Origin: Novisyntrophococcus fermenticellae
GTDB taxonomy: Bacteria > Bacillota > Clostridia > Lachnospirales > Lachnospiraceae
NCBI RefSeq assembly: GCF_018866245.1
Contig: NZ_CP076458.1
Coordinates: 2,976,001-3,040,000 of the forward strand
Direction of reading: 5' to 3'
DNA length: 64,000 bases
The first letter of the stretch is position 1; every line of letters begins with the position of its first letter. The position numbers and the translations under genes were made by a program. The notes beneath the pieces were generated by a model. That model worked only from the letters and a program-made list of their open reading frames with translations. It searched no databases and was not told where the DNA came from. Below, piece after piece: positions 18,830 to 26,989 of this stretch.

Positions 18830-19051
18830 CTACCGCGCCTCTTCTATGTCTTCCACATACTCCAGAATATCCCCCGGCTGGCACTGAAGGGCTTTACATA
18901 TACTGTTCAGAGTACTTAGCTTGATTGCTTTTGCTCTTCCATTTTTAAGTATCGAGATATTTGCCATGGTAATGCCTACTCTCTCAGATAATTCGGTCAC
19001 ACGCATCTTTCTCTTAGCCAGCATCACATCCACATTTATGATAATTGCCAT
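18830..19051 (-). CDS. XRE family helix-turn-helix regulator (YozG-like)
   Basis: A 73-residue single-domain regulator. The helix-turn-helix is MRVTELSERVGITMANISIL, followed by the recognition and dimer helices ending in CQPGDILEYV. These small Cro/C1-type proteins typically regulate an adjoining DUF2975 membrane protein gene. It is 9 bases below the DUF2975 gene and 11 above DUF4173. The palindrome at 19600-19638 is its probable operator. Confidence 0.9.
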   Translation of the reverse strand: MAIIINVDVMLAKRKMRVTELSERVGITMANISILKNGRAKAIKLSTLNSICKALQCQPGDILEYVEDIEEAR

Positions 19052-19060
19052 ATGCTCCTC

Positions 19061-19543
19061 CTATATCGTCAGATCCTGATCATCCTGCAGCTGACTGGCC
19101 TTATATACCAGATGAGAAAGCGCAGCACTGGCAACTGCTATAAATACACAGATAAATAATATGACCACAATGCCAAATAGAAAGCCAATACTGTACCGAT
19201 ACCATCCCTTAACGCATGCGGCAGCCAATAATATAATATAAAGCACACAATCCACCAGTATAAAATGACTCATGCCTTTTAAAGCATTGGCGTTTTCTCT
19301 GCAAAACGACTGATCCATCCCGATTCTGACGCAGATTCCCCAGAACTTCCACAGGCATAACAGACATGGTATTGCGGTAATCCAGATAAATATACAGGCA
19401 AGCCGATACTCAGTTTCTCCTATATCATTTAATATCAGATCTTTCAAAACAAACGGTAAAAACCAACCTGCAAAAGCCAAAAACAATATTGTAATTACAA
19501 TTGTCACAAGCTTCAGGTACACGGACATCTCTTTTTGTTTCAT
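19061..19543 (-). CDS. DUF2975 membrane protein
   Basis: A 160-residue protein with four hydrophobic segments from ATG 19543 (GGGAGGG upstream). DUF2975 proteins share this length, topology and the SFCRENANALKGMSHF motif after the second helix. They occur next to YozG-like XRE regulators. No biochemical role is established. It is the first gene of the three-gene operon. Confidence 0.85.
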   Translation of the reverse strand: MKQKEMSVYLKLVTIVITILFLAFAGWFLPFVLKDLILNDIGETEYRLACIFIWITAIPCLLCLWKFWGICVRIGMDQSFCRENANALKGMSHFILVDCVLYIILLAAACVKGWYRYSIGFLFGIVVILFICVFIAVASAALSHLVYKASQLQDDQDLTI

Positions 19544-19574
19544 AAACCGCCCTCCCAGACTTATTCGTGTATTT

Positions 19575-19603
19575 ATTATACAAAGTGCTTCTCTGAATGT
19601 CAA
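19575..19603 (-). promoter_or_regulatory. perfect sigma-A promoter of the DUF2975-XRE-DUF4173 operon
   Basis: TTGACA (19603-19598), a 17-base spacer and TATAAT (19580-19575) on the minus strand. The -35 box overlaps the left end of the inverted repeat at 19600-19638. Confidence 0.88.
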
Positions 19604-19638
19604 TCATTATTTATTGTATCTCGATAAATAATGATTGA
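19600..19638. promoter_or_regulatory. inverted repeat, probable operator of the XRE regulator
   Basis: TCAATCATTATTTAT (19600-19614) is exactly complementary to ATAAATAATGATTGA (19624-19638), a 15-bp arm with a 9-base centre. It covers the -35 element of the DUF2975 operon promoter and the bases just upstream, where a repressor or activator would act. Confidence 0.72.
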
Positions 19639-19697
19639 CTTATTATATGGGAGCGAAGTTTTCTATCTGACTATATAATAAAAAAACTTAAGTAAAA

Positions 19698-19727
19698 AAC
19701 TACTAACCATATATACAGTTAGTAGTT
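19698..19727 (-). terminator. terminator after the 151-residue hypothetical gene
   Basis: AACTACTAAC pairs with GTTAGTAGTT around a 10-base loop. On the minus strand it is followed by a run of T. Confidence 0.75.
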
Positions 19728-19772
19728 CCGGGCTTTTCGGGATCAGAACATCGCGTTCATGAACTAATTATC

Positions 19773-20228
19773 TTATATTTTATCGCAGACCCTGCAATCA
19801 TAGGGCTCCTCCGGGAGTTTTCCCTCACACCACGCCATGCGCACGGGCCGTATCGGACAGTTCCTGCATGCATCATACAGCCTGACGTTACTTATTTCCA
19901 GATCTTTAAAAATTCCGTCCTGATCCATATTAATTGTATATTGCTGGTGCACGGTTAACTCGTTCAGGTGCTCCTGAAGCCACTTTCTCTGATGCTCTGA
20001 TAAACCGCCATTTCTTTTCCCAAGCGCATAATCCAGATCCGGCTGAAGGCTGGCAGTGCCATTTGGCGCACGAAACTCAATCAAAGCCAGATATCCCTGG
20101 CGAATTAATTCACTGACCGGATCCGTTCCTTTATAATCCTTCCCCAGTATCCGCCGGGCTGCCTCTGCATGATACGCCTCTTTCTTTTCAAAAAATTCAC
20201 CTTCCGGTGATAAAAAACCATCCGCCAT
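19773..20228 (-). CDS. conserved hypothetical protein with C-terminal cysteine cluster
   Basis: A 151-residue protein I cannot assign. The N-terminal part reads like a helical domain (EKKEAYHAEAARRILGK). The last 35 residues contain five cysteines in the pattern C-x2-C, C, C-x2-C (ACRNCPIRPVRMAWCEG, then DCRVCDKI), which could bind zinc or a cluster. It lies 24 bases below the methyltransferase gene and probably shares its transcript. Confidence 0.6.
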   Translation of the reverse strand: MADGFLSPEGEFFEKKEAYHAEAARRILGKDYKGTDPVSELIRQGYLALIEFRAPNGTASLQPDLDYALGKRNGGLSEHQRKWLQEHLNELTVHQQYTINMDQDGIFKDLEISNVRLYDACRNCPIRPVRMAWCEGKLPEEPYDCRVCDKI

Positions 20229-20252
20229 ACATATAATACCCCTCTCACCAAG

Positions 20253-21404
20253 TTATAGCATTTCACTCTCTTCCAGCAGACGCAAAAGAGCAGGTTTCAG
20301 TTGAAAACACTGACATAGTTTTTGTATCTCTTCCAGCATCAACTGTCTATGCTTCTGTGTAATATTGGACTTTACAGCCCTGATCAATAGATTCTTAGGG
20401 GTATGAGACAAGTCCACAAATTCCATCAGCTGTGTTTTATAACCACAGTACTCCAGCAGATTTCCCCGTATCGCATCGGTCATTAAAGCCGCCGTACGCT
20501 CTTTTACAATACCGTATCTTTGCAAAATGCTGATTTCTTCACTATTCATCTGCCCACAAAGCTCATGCTGGCAACAAGGTACAGAAATTATCATCCCGGC
20601 ATTCCACCGAATGGCATTAAACAGGGCATAATCCGTAGCTGTATCACAGGCATGCAGAGAAATCACCATATCCACCGGCATCTCGCTTTGATATCCATTA
20701 ATATCACCTACTATAAATTTGAGATGATCGTATCCATACTTCCTTGCTGCTTTATTACATTTTACAATTACATCTTCCTTCAGATCAAGGCCTGTCATCT
20801 CTATCTCTAATTTTTTCACAACGGTCAGATAATAATACACAACAAACGTCAGATAAGACTTTCCACATCCGAAATCAATGATACGAAGCTTATCCAGCCC
20901 GGATTTGTCCACCGCATCATCAATAAACTCCACAAATTTATTAATCTGACGGAACTTATCGTACATCGTACGGACTACCTTGCCCTCTTTGGTGAAAACA
21001 CCCATATCAATCAGAGGTGGAATAATCACTCCCTCCTCCAGAAGATATCTCTTCCTCCGGTTATGCTCCGGTCTGATTTTCACAGGCACTTCTAACTCCC
21101 TCTTCTGAAATAAGATTTTTCCTTTTTTTGAGATTTTTACAGCATATTCCCTCGTTTCACCCCAGGCATTCAGTTGGCCAAACCCCTCCTTCAAAAGTTT
21201 CTCACTATAGTCTGCCGCCCTGTTTAGTTCCAGATTCTCATGAAACGCCTGCTCCTCCGTCAGTTTTTCCACCTGATAAAAATTTTCCCTTCTCTCCAAT
21301 ATGATTTTCCTGTAAAGAAAGTCCTGATTCTTCTGATTGCTGAATATCGCTTTCCGGATCTTATCCGAAAAGATGCAGCTCAAGGTCTCCCGTAATTCCT
21401 CCAT
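20253..21404 (-). CDS. class I SAM-dependent methyltransferase (Methyltransf_32 type)
   Basis: A 383-residue protein. The SAM site is IIDFGCGKSYLTFVVYYYL near residue 175, followed by the acidic GLDLKEDV. SLHACDTATDYAL and SVPCCQHEL are motifs of the Methyltransf_32 group, whose members include RNA methyltransferases. The N-terminal 150 residues are a separate, less conserved domain. The target is not known. Confidence 0.8.
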   Translation of the reverse strand: MEELRETLSCIFSDKIRKAIFSNQKNQDFLYRKIILERRENFYQVEKLTEEQAFHENLELNRAADYSEKLLKEGFGQLNAWGETREYAVKISKKGKILFQKRELEVPVKIRPEHNRRKRYLLEEGVIIPPLIDMGVFTKEGKVVRTMYDKFRQINKFVEFIDDAVDKSGLDKLRIIDFGCGKSYLTFVVYYYLTVVKKLEIEMTGLDLKEDVIVKCNKAARKYGYDHLKFIVGDINGYQSEMPVDMVISLHACDTATDYALFNAIRWNAGMIISVPCCQHELCGQMNSEEISILQRYGIVKERTAALMTDAIRGNLLEYCGYKTQLMEFVDLSHTPKNLLIRAVKSNITQKHRQLMLEEIQKLCQCFQLKPALLRLLEESEML

Positions 21405-21499
21405 GTTTTCCTAGCTCCTGTCATAACCCACAAACGTGTCCAAATCCGGACGAACCCGGTGTCTGAACACGTCTGTAGCCTCTATATTCTAATCTTCCT

Positions 21500-22687
21500 T
21501 TATTTGGATGTACTGTCTGCGGAACTGCCGGAAGCGTCTGTACCCGCATCTTTGGCTTCTGCAGGCACCTCTGTAATGGTTGCGGAATCCAGAATCACCT
21601 TCATAACAAGTTCGCTCTCAATATAAGCATCTACCTGATCCTGCCCATTTTGTTCAATCAATTCCTCTTCTGTCATGTTAAACTCTTTTGCTGTCTTGGC
21701 CAGCATATCTTTATAGTCCTTACCGTCTTGCTTTATTCCCTCGTTCTGCGCGATGGCCTTCATGATCATCTTACTCTTGGCCGAGCTTTTGGCTCCTGCA
21801 TTCATCTGAGCTTCAAATTCTTCTTCTGAAAGCCCGCTCTGCTGCTTATATCCGTCCAGATCTGTTCCCATCATCTGCGCATACTGGGTCATCCAGTTCT
21901 CCATCTCTTTTCTTGCAGCATCAACCTCTGACTTCTGGTACTGTGTTACGGTACAGTCATTCATAACCTTTTCCCAGGTTGACTGCTTCAGAGCACTTTC
22001 ATCCGAGGTAACCGCCTGATCCTCCAGCTGCTTTTTGATTGTACTGCGGTACTCGTCAATGCTTGCAGATTGCGTATACTTCTTTACCCAATCCTCTGTC
22101 AGCTCTGAAAAGGGACGTGAAATATTATTCACCGTAACCGTAAAGACTACGGCTTTTCCGGATAAATCCTTGTTCCCTTCATAAGGATCTGGAAACGTCA
22201 GATTTAAATCCTTTGTCTCCCCGGCTTTCATGCCTATCACGCCATCATCAAAACCATCAATATAGCCGCTTGATCCCAGGGTAATTGAGGTTCCGTCGGT
22301 GCTTCCGCCATCAAATGCCTTTCCATCCAGCTTGCCCACATATGCTATATAAACCGTATCCCCTTTCTGACAGGGTTCATCCGTAATGGTCGTATTGCTG
22401 TAATTGGATGTAATTGTATCTTCTACTTCCTGGTCCGTAACAGACGTAACGGTTTTCTCCAGCTTCAGACCTTTATATTCTCCCAACTCTATACATTTCA
22501 TAACATCTTCTTCGTCTACAACCGGAATCCCATCATCCTCCGGAGTCTGCGCACTGTCAGAGGCACTCTCGGACGTGCTGCTTACAGAAGTACTGGAATC
22601 ATTGTTCTTTTCTTTTTTTCCGCAGCCGGTGAATACCACTGCTCCGACACTGAGACATAATAACAGTAAAACACATTTTTTCTTCAT
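21500..22687 (-). CDS. lipoprotein with trigger-factor architecture (FKBP plus chaperone domain)
   Basis: About 395 residues from ATG 22687. The signal peptide ends in the lipobox VFTGC (Cys 22), followed by a Ser-rich linker. An FKBP-type prolyl isomerase domain (GDTVYIAYVGKLDGKAFDGG, YIDGFDDGVIGMKAGETKDL) is followed by a helical region like the trigger factor C-terminal domain. It lacks the ribosome-binding GFRKGK motif, so it probably folds secreted proteins at the outer membrane face. It is a paralogue in design of tig at 13655. Confidence 0.85.
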   Translation of the reverse strand: MKKKCVLLLLCLSVGAVVFTGCGKKEKNNDSSTSVSSTSESASDSAQTPEDDGIPVVDEEDVMKCIELGEYKGLKLEKTVTSVTDQEVEDTITSNYSNTTITDEPCQKGDTVYIAYVGKLDGKAFDGGSTDGTSITLGSSGYIDGFDDGVIGMKAGETKDLNLTFPDPYEGNKDLSGKAVVFTVTVNNISRPFSELTEDWVKKYTQSASIDEYRSTIKKQLEDQAVTSDESALKQSTWEKVMNDCTVTQYQKSEVDAARKEMENWMTQYAQMMGTDLDGYKQQSGLSEEEFEAQMNAGAKSSAKSKMIMKAIAQNEGIKQDGKDYKDMLAKTAKEFNMTEEELIEQNGQDQVDAYIESELVMKVILDSATITEVPAEAKDAGTDASGSSADSTSK

Positions 22688-22792
22688 ATTCTTATTTTTC
22701 CTCTCCTGATTCCACCTTATACTACCCACCCGCTCTTTCGCTATATGAGCAAACAAAGAATATCGTAACATATTTTTACATCGATGAAAAGT

Positions 22793-24148
22793 CTATTCCG
22801 TTTTTTTTCTGGCCTGACGCACATAATCACTTCTGATTTGCGTCCAGTATGTATTGGAATTATCAATATTACAGAAAAAATTAAATCCCAATGATTTCAG
22901 ATAAACATATTTCTGGTCATTTTTCGAATAGTCGGTCCAGCTTGCAATATCAGTTCCGCCGGGATAAAGCAAAATATCACTGCCACCCGTCAAAATTCCC
23001 ACACGCTCCTGCCACTTCTGCGCATCGGCCTGAACCCGGTCCAGGGTACTGGCATAACTCATGCCGCTATAGCCATTGCTTGCAAACTCCCATCCATCAT
23101 CTTTTAAAGCTTGTATAACTGTCCGGGCACTTTTAGTTTCCGCCGCAGTATCGAATGTCCCATAGTTTCCATAGACATTCCCTTCTTCTGTGCTTTTTCC
23201 CAGATCCTCATCGGTACGATATCCCAAAACGCCGTTATAACCGGTAAGTCCCAGTATTCCCCTTGCATTGTGATAAGCAAAATCGGGATGATTCTCTATA
23301 AATGTATCGAGACAGGGAACCACATCATAATCCCCTGTTATTGCGCTTCCATCCGCCTGCTGATATTCCACAGCGGGTTTTTTATCTTCCCCTGTCACAA
23401 TTCTGGATCCGCGTCCGGTAGATGCCATTGAAAACGGATAACTGACATCCTCCTGTGATAATACAAAGGGTTTTTTACCCGGCGGAAGCATCAATGTTCC
23501 TTTTTCAAATTGAGCTTCTCCCTTATCATTCTTACCTTCCTTCACCAAATCCCGAATACTGACCAGTATATATCCATTGTCATACAGTTTCTGCAGCAAT
23601 TGGTTAAATGCGTCCACCGTCATGGTATTTTGATTGGCTGTCTGTACAGACGCATCCTCGGAGGCATTGGCAAGCTCCGGATCTACAATCAGGCTGCGAA
23701 AGAAAAAATGCTCCACCTGCTCCACATCATAGGCAGCCATACCCGCCTTATCCTTTTCAAATGCAGTGATTTTGGCTGTTATGTCTGGATCTTTTTCATA
23801 GTCTTCCAATCCCTTCATGGCTGCAATCGCTCCATCATAATCGTATTGTGCCGCCATCTGTTCCGCCTTGATAAGGATGTTCTCGCTCTGCTGCTTCTTC
23901 TCTTCTTCCATGCGGGTCTCTTCCTCTTGTCTGGCCACCGCCTGCTGCGCTCTTTTTTTATTCTCTTTACTACAGCTTTTCATGCCGAACACAATCCCCA
24001 GGATCATCCCGATAAATATTATAACGCACACAATCCGCAGTATAATAGCTTTTTGTCTCCTTCGTCTGCGTTGCTCTTTCAGACGTTTCGCTCTTTGGCG
24101 CCTGCGCAGCTCTTCTTCCTCTCTGGTAAGCTTTCTATTGTCACTCAT
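22793..24148 (-). CDS. membrane-anchored polysaccharide-deacetylase-like protein lacking catalytic motif
   Basis: A 451-residue protein. A very basic N-terminus (RRRQRAKRLKEQRRRRRQK) precedes one membrane helix (about 36-55) and a coiled coil (to about 100). The rest resembles a NodB fold: GTLMLPPGKKPFVLSQEDV where TFDDG is expected, then DTFIENHPDFAYHNARGILG and VIQALKDDGWEFASNGYSG. The metal-binding Asp-Asp and His-x3-His signatures are not evident, so it may be an inactive relative. It sits 105 bases upstream of the lipoprotein at 22687 and may be cotranscribed. Confidence 0.7.
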   Translation of the reverse strand: MSDNRKLTREEEELRRRQRAKRLKEQRRRRRQKAIILRIVCVIIFIGMILGIVFGMKSCSKENKKRAQQAVARQEEETRMEEEKKQQSENILIKAEQMAAQYDYDGAIAAMKGLEDYEKDPDITAKITAFEKDKAGMAAYDVEQVEHFFFRSLIVDPELANASEDASVQTANQNTMTVDAFNQLLQKLYDNGYILVSIRDLVKEGKNDKGEAQFEKGTLMLPPGKKPFVLSQEDVSYPFSMASTGRGSRIVTGEDKKPAVEYQQADGSAITGDYDVVPCLDTFIENHPDFAYHNARGILGLTGYNGVLGYRTDEDLGKSTEEGNVYGNYGTFDTAAETKSARTVIQALKDDGWEFASNGYSGMSYASTLDRVQADAQKWQERVGILTGGSDILLYPGGTDIASWTDYSKNDQKYVYLKSLGFNFFCNIDNSNTYWTQIRSDYVRQARKKTE

Positions 24149-24173
24149 GAATTCAAATTCTCCTTAGGTTTTA

Positions 24174-24249
24174 CTCCATTCTCATGCTTTGCGGGTCCCA
24201 AAGTCGTGCTTTTTCATGCGAGCATGAAACGCATGACCTTTTGACCCTG
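24174..24249. repeat. 76-bp intergenic direct repeat, copy 1
   Basis: Matches 24322-24397 at 75 of 76 positions. It contains the palindrome TTTCATGCGAGCATGAAA, so each copy can form a hairpin. Located upstream of the minus-strand deacetylase-like gene. Confidence 0.9.
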
Positions 24250-24321
24250 TGATACCTACGGATTGCTCCGCACAAAAGTGCTTTCGCAATCCTAAAACAT
24301 TCGAATTTTGCCCTGTTCGGG

Positions 24322-24397
24322 CTCCATTCTCATGTTTTGCGGGTCCCAAAGTCGTGCTTTTTCATGCGAGCATGAAACGCATGACCTTTTGACCCTG
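24322..24397. repeat. 76-bp intergenic direct repeat, copy 2
   Basis: Second copy, 148 bases from the first, with a single T for C difference (at 24335). Located about 95 bases upstream of the plus-strand gene at 24493. The 72 bases between copies are unrelated. Confidence 0.9.
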
Positions 24398-24492
24398 GTA
24401 TCATCATTTTAACACAGGCTGCGTTAAAAATCCATTTGCCTTTTACTTGAAACAATGATAGAATAATTTAGGTAAAAACAGGAGGTGCAGGT

Positions 24493-24945
24493 ATGAAAGT
24501 CTGGCAGATTTTATTAATTATTCTGATTGTGCTTGCCATAGCAATGGTTGTGCTTTATTTTCTCGGGAAAAAGGCTCAGAAAAAGCAGGAAGCCCAGCAG
24601 GAACAGATTGAAGCAGCAAAGCAAACGGTCTCTATGTTAATCATAGATAAAAAGCGTATGAAGATAAAAGAATCCGGTCTTCCTCAGATGGTGATTGATC
24701 AGACCCCGAAGCTAATGCGCCGTGCAAAGCTTCCTATCGTAAAAGCCAAGATCGGTCCAAAAATTATGACTATGGTAGCAGAGGAAAGCATCTATGATTC
24801 GATTCCATTAAAGAAAGAAGTAAAGGCAACCATAAGTGGTATCTACATAGTAGGTGTAAAGGGTCTGCGGGGTCCCTTGGAGGTTCCGACCAAGAAAAAA
24901 GGCTTTTGGAAACGTATGATGAGCAAGGCCAGAGGTGAAAACTAA
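24493..24945 (+). CDS. conserved hypothetical membrane-anchored protein
   Basis: A 150-residue protein with one N-terminal membrane helix (IILIVLAIAMVVLYFLG), a charged coiled-coil-like stretch (KKQEAQQEQIEAAKQ) and a basic conserved domain with MLIIDKKRMKIKESGLP and PIVKAKIGPKIMTMVAEE. I do not recognise a named family. GGAGG is 8 bases before the start. It stands alone on the plus strand and ends in a clear terminator. Confidence 0.7.
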   Translation: MKVWQILLIILIVLAIAMVVLYFLGKKAQKKQEAQQEQIEAAKQTVSMLIIDKKRMKIKESGLPQMVIDQTPKLMRRAKLPIVKAKIGPKIMTMVAEESIYDSIPLKKEVKATISGIYIVGVKGLRGPLEVPTKKKGFWKRMMSKARGEN

Positions 24946-24959
24946 AACAATTAATACAA

Positions 24960-25012
24960 ACATAAGAGGTTGTTGTGCAAAGATATTTTCTTCGTACATC
25001 AACCTCTTATGT
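24960..25012 (+). terminator. terminator after the 150-residue gene
   Basis: A 13-bp stem (ACATAAGAGGTTG with CAACCTCTTATGT) around a 27-base loop, followed by TTTTC on the plus strand. It lies between convergent genes and may serve both. Confidence 0.75.
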
Positions 25013-25024
25013 TTTCATGGTTTC

Positions 25025-25459
25025 TTATCCCTTCGCCCGAATCGTCAGGGCAATGGTGCAATCCGCCACATAAGACTCATTCATATCCAGAGCATAATCC
25101 ACCAATACACCAATGGTGTCTTCCTGTTCATCAATCTTAATCCGTGTGGCTGCGACCCCCATGTTCAACATGCCATAGGACGTGCGGTAGTAGGATAAAT
25201 TCTTTTTGTTTTCCTCGAACACCATTTGTACATTAACCAGACCTTTTTTGTTTAATTCCATCTTATTACTATCAAATTTCATAATATTTCTGGTTTTATT
25301 CTCTGGCCCATCCATCATTTCATCGTATATCAAATAGTGTTTTTCATCCTTTTTGAAGTACTGGCCTCCCACCACAATTTCAATCGGCTCAGCTTCCGAA
25401 TGATTGGCCCCTTCCATATATTGGAGCCCTGATATATAGATTATAACATCTTTTGTCAT
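25025..25459 (-). CDS. DUF1934 beta-barrel protein (YwiB-like)
   Basis: A 144-residue protein with alternating strand-like segments: EPIEIVVGGQYFKKDEKHYL, MKFDSNKMELNKKG, GMLNMGVAATRI and VDYALDMNESYVADCTI. This is the DUF1934 calycin-like family found in Firmicutes. No function is established. It is 26 bases below murI and ends the gerA-murI operon. Confidence 0.85.
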   Translation of the reverse strand: MTKDVIIYISGLQYMEGANHSEAEPIEIVVGGQYFKKDEKHYLIYDEMMDGPENKTRNIMKFDSNKMELNKKGLVNVQMVFEENKKNLSYYRTSYGMLNMGVAATRIKIDEQEDTIGVLVDYALDMNESYVADCTIALTIRAKG

Positions 25460-25485
25460 TACCGACCTCTATTCTTCTGTTCTCT

Positions 25486-26322
25486 TTAAAACTCATCGAT
25501 CTGCACAAGTGTTGTGGACTTTATTTCATACGGCAGGACGGAATTGGCAAACAGATTAAAACGATCTACCGCATCACTGCTGAAAAACTTATATTTTTCA
25601 TCGTCACATTCCTGTCTTTCCCAGTAAATATCCGGATTTTCCAATTCCAGCTCGCTAAGAAGCCTGCTTAACACCCAGGCAGTCTCATAGGCGGGATTAA
25701 CTAAGGCCACCTTCTCTCCCACGACTTCCCTGAGCAGCGAACGTAAGAGGGGATAATGGGTGCATCCCATAATCAGGGTGTCGATGTCCTTTTCCAAAAG
25801 CTCATCCAGATATCGCCGGGCAACTTCATATGTAACGGGATCTTTTGTCCAACCCTCTTCCACCAGTGGAACAAATAGGGGGCAGGCCTTTCCAAACACA
25901 GTAATCTCCGGGTTCTCCCTTTGAATCAACGTGGGATAGAGATTGCTTCGAATGGTGCTCTCTGTGGCAATCACTCCGATTCTGTTATTTGAAGTGGTTT
26001 TCGCCGCAACATGAGCACCCGGTATAACTACCCCAAGAATCGGAATGTCCACCTCTTTTTCTATCACATCCAGGGCAAGGGCACTGGCCGTATTACAGGC
26101 CACCACAATTGTCTTTACCTTCTGCGTCTGGAGAAAGCGTACAATCTGCCTGGAATAACGTACAACTGTATCCTTGGATTTACTGCCATACGGAACTCTT
26201 GCAGTATCTCCAAAATATACAATCCGCTCATTCGGCAGGTTCCGCATGATTTCACGCACTACCGTAAGCCCGCCCACCCCGGAGTCAAACACGCCAACCG
26301 GCGCATGTCTATCTAATACCAT
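25486..26322 (-). CDS. murI: glutamate racemase
   Basis: A 278-residue enzyme making D-glutamate for peptidoglycan. GVFDSGVGGLTVVREI is the N-terminal signature. The two catalytic cysteines are in VACNTASA near residue 78 and GCTHYPLL near 190. The gene is 13 bases below spoIIR. Confidence 0.97.
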   Translation of the reverse strand: MVLDRHAPVGVFDSGVGGLTVVREIMRNLPNERIVYFGDTARVPYGSKSKDTVVRYSRQIVRFLQTQKVKTIVVACNTASALALDVIEKEVDIPILGVVIPGAHVAAKTTSNNRIGVIATESTIRSNLYPTLIQRENPEITVFGKACPLFVPLVEEGWTKDPVTYEVARRYLDELLEKDIDTLIMGCTHYPLLRSLLREVVGEKVALVNPAYETAWVLSRLLSELELENPDIYWERQECDDEKYKFFSSDAVDRFNLFANSVLPYEIKSTTLVQIDEF

Positions 26323-26335
26323 GGTACTCTCCTAG

Positions 26336-26989
26336 TTAATTTTCTAAAGCATCTTCTTTATGATACTCTGTAACGTCACCGATTTCAAGTCCCAACCAGC
26401 GAAATGTAAAGTGTACATCCTCTTTTTTTAAAATTGTATTATAAGCCTCATCGCTCAATACATGTTTCAGTTTTCCATCTTCATCCTCTAATACAGGATG
26501 CAGCGCATCTTGAAAACACAGACCCGGATAAAGCATGCACCACCAATTATGTCCTCTGGCCTTTCCAATTTTGACTCTGAGTGCCTCATATTCTCCCGCA
26601 GGAAAAGTGTAATTCCCATAATTTTTTACCGGAAAATGATCCGTCTCATAGCTGACTGCCACTGCCTCCTTGCTTCCATATTCCCTAAGGCATTTCAAAG
26701 CTTCCTGTTCCAGATATTCTGTATGGTTTTTAAGTATTTCCCTCGTTTCTTCCAACGAATCTGCACCCTCCAGCAGTGTATTCATGCATTCAATCAGATG
26801 TTCCTTTACCCGCAGTTTAAGCTCCTGGTCAGCCACCTGGTCACTGTTGGCCAATATATGGAATCTGACAACCTGTCCCGCGATTTCCTGCTGTACAGCA
26901 GCCTCCCTTCCTTCCACATTCCCCGCAAATGCAGCTGCAGCCAGGCCAAGGGCAATAGCTGCGCCCCAGATTATCATAGATTTTCGCAT
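26336..26989 (-). CDS. spoIIR: stage II sporulation protein R
   Basis: A 217-residue secreted signalling protein. After a signal sequence come RFHILANSD near residue 43, GNYTFPAGEYEALRVKIG and NWWCMLYPGLCF, all hallmark SpoIIR motifs. It is made in the forespore and triggers SpoIIGA processing of pro-sigma-E in the mother cell. Its start overlaps the 3' end of the gerC-like gene by 16 bases, an unusual coupling to a germination operon. Confidence 0.94.
   Translation of the reverse strand: MRKSMIIWGAAIALGLAAAAFAGNVEGREAAVQQEIAGQVVRFHILANSDQVADQELKLRVKEHLIECMNTLLEGADSLEETREILKNHTEYLEQEALKCLREYGSKEAVAVSYETDHFPVKNYGNYTFPAGEYEALRVKIGKARGHNWWCMLYPGLCFQDALHPVLEDEDGKLKHVLSDEAYNTILKKEDVHFTFRWLGLEIGDVTEYHKEDALEN

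Noticed and set aside
23510..24244. 244-codon plus-strand open frame
   Set aside because: It is antisense to the deacetylase-like gene, runs into the 76-bp repeat and lacks a start signal; the minus-strand product has a clear membrane helix and domain.
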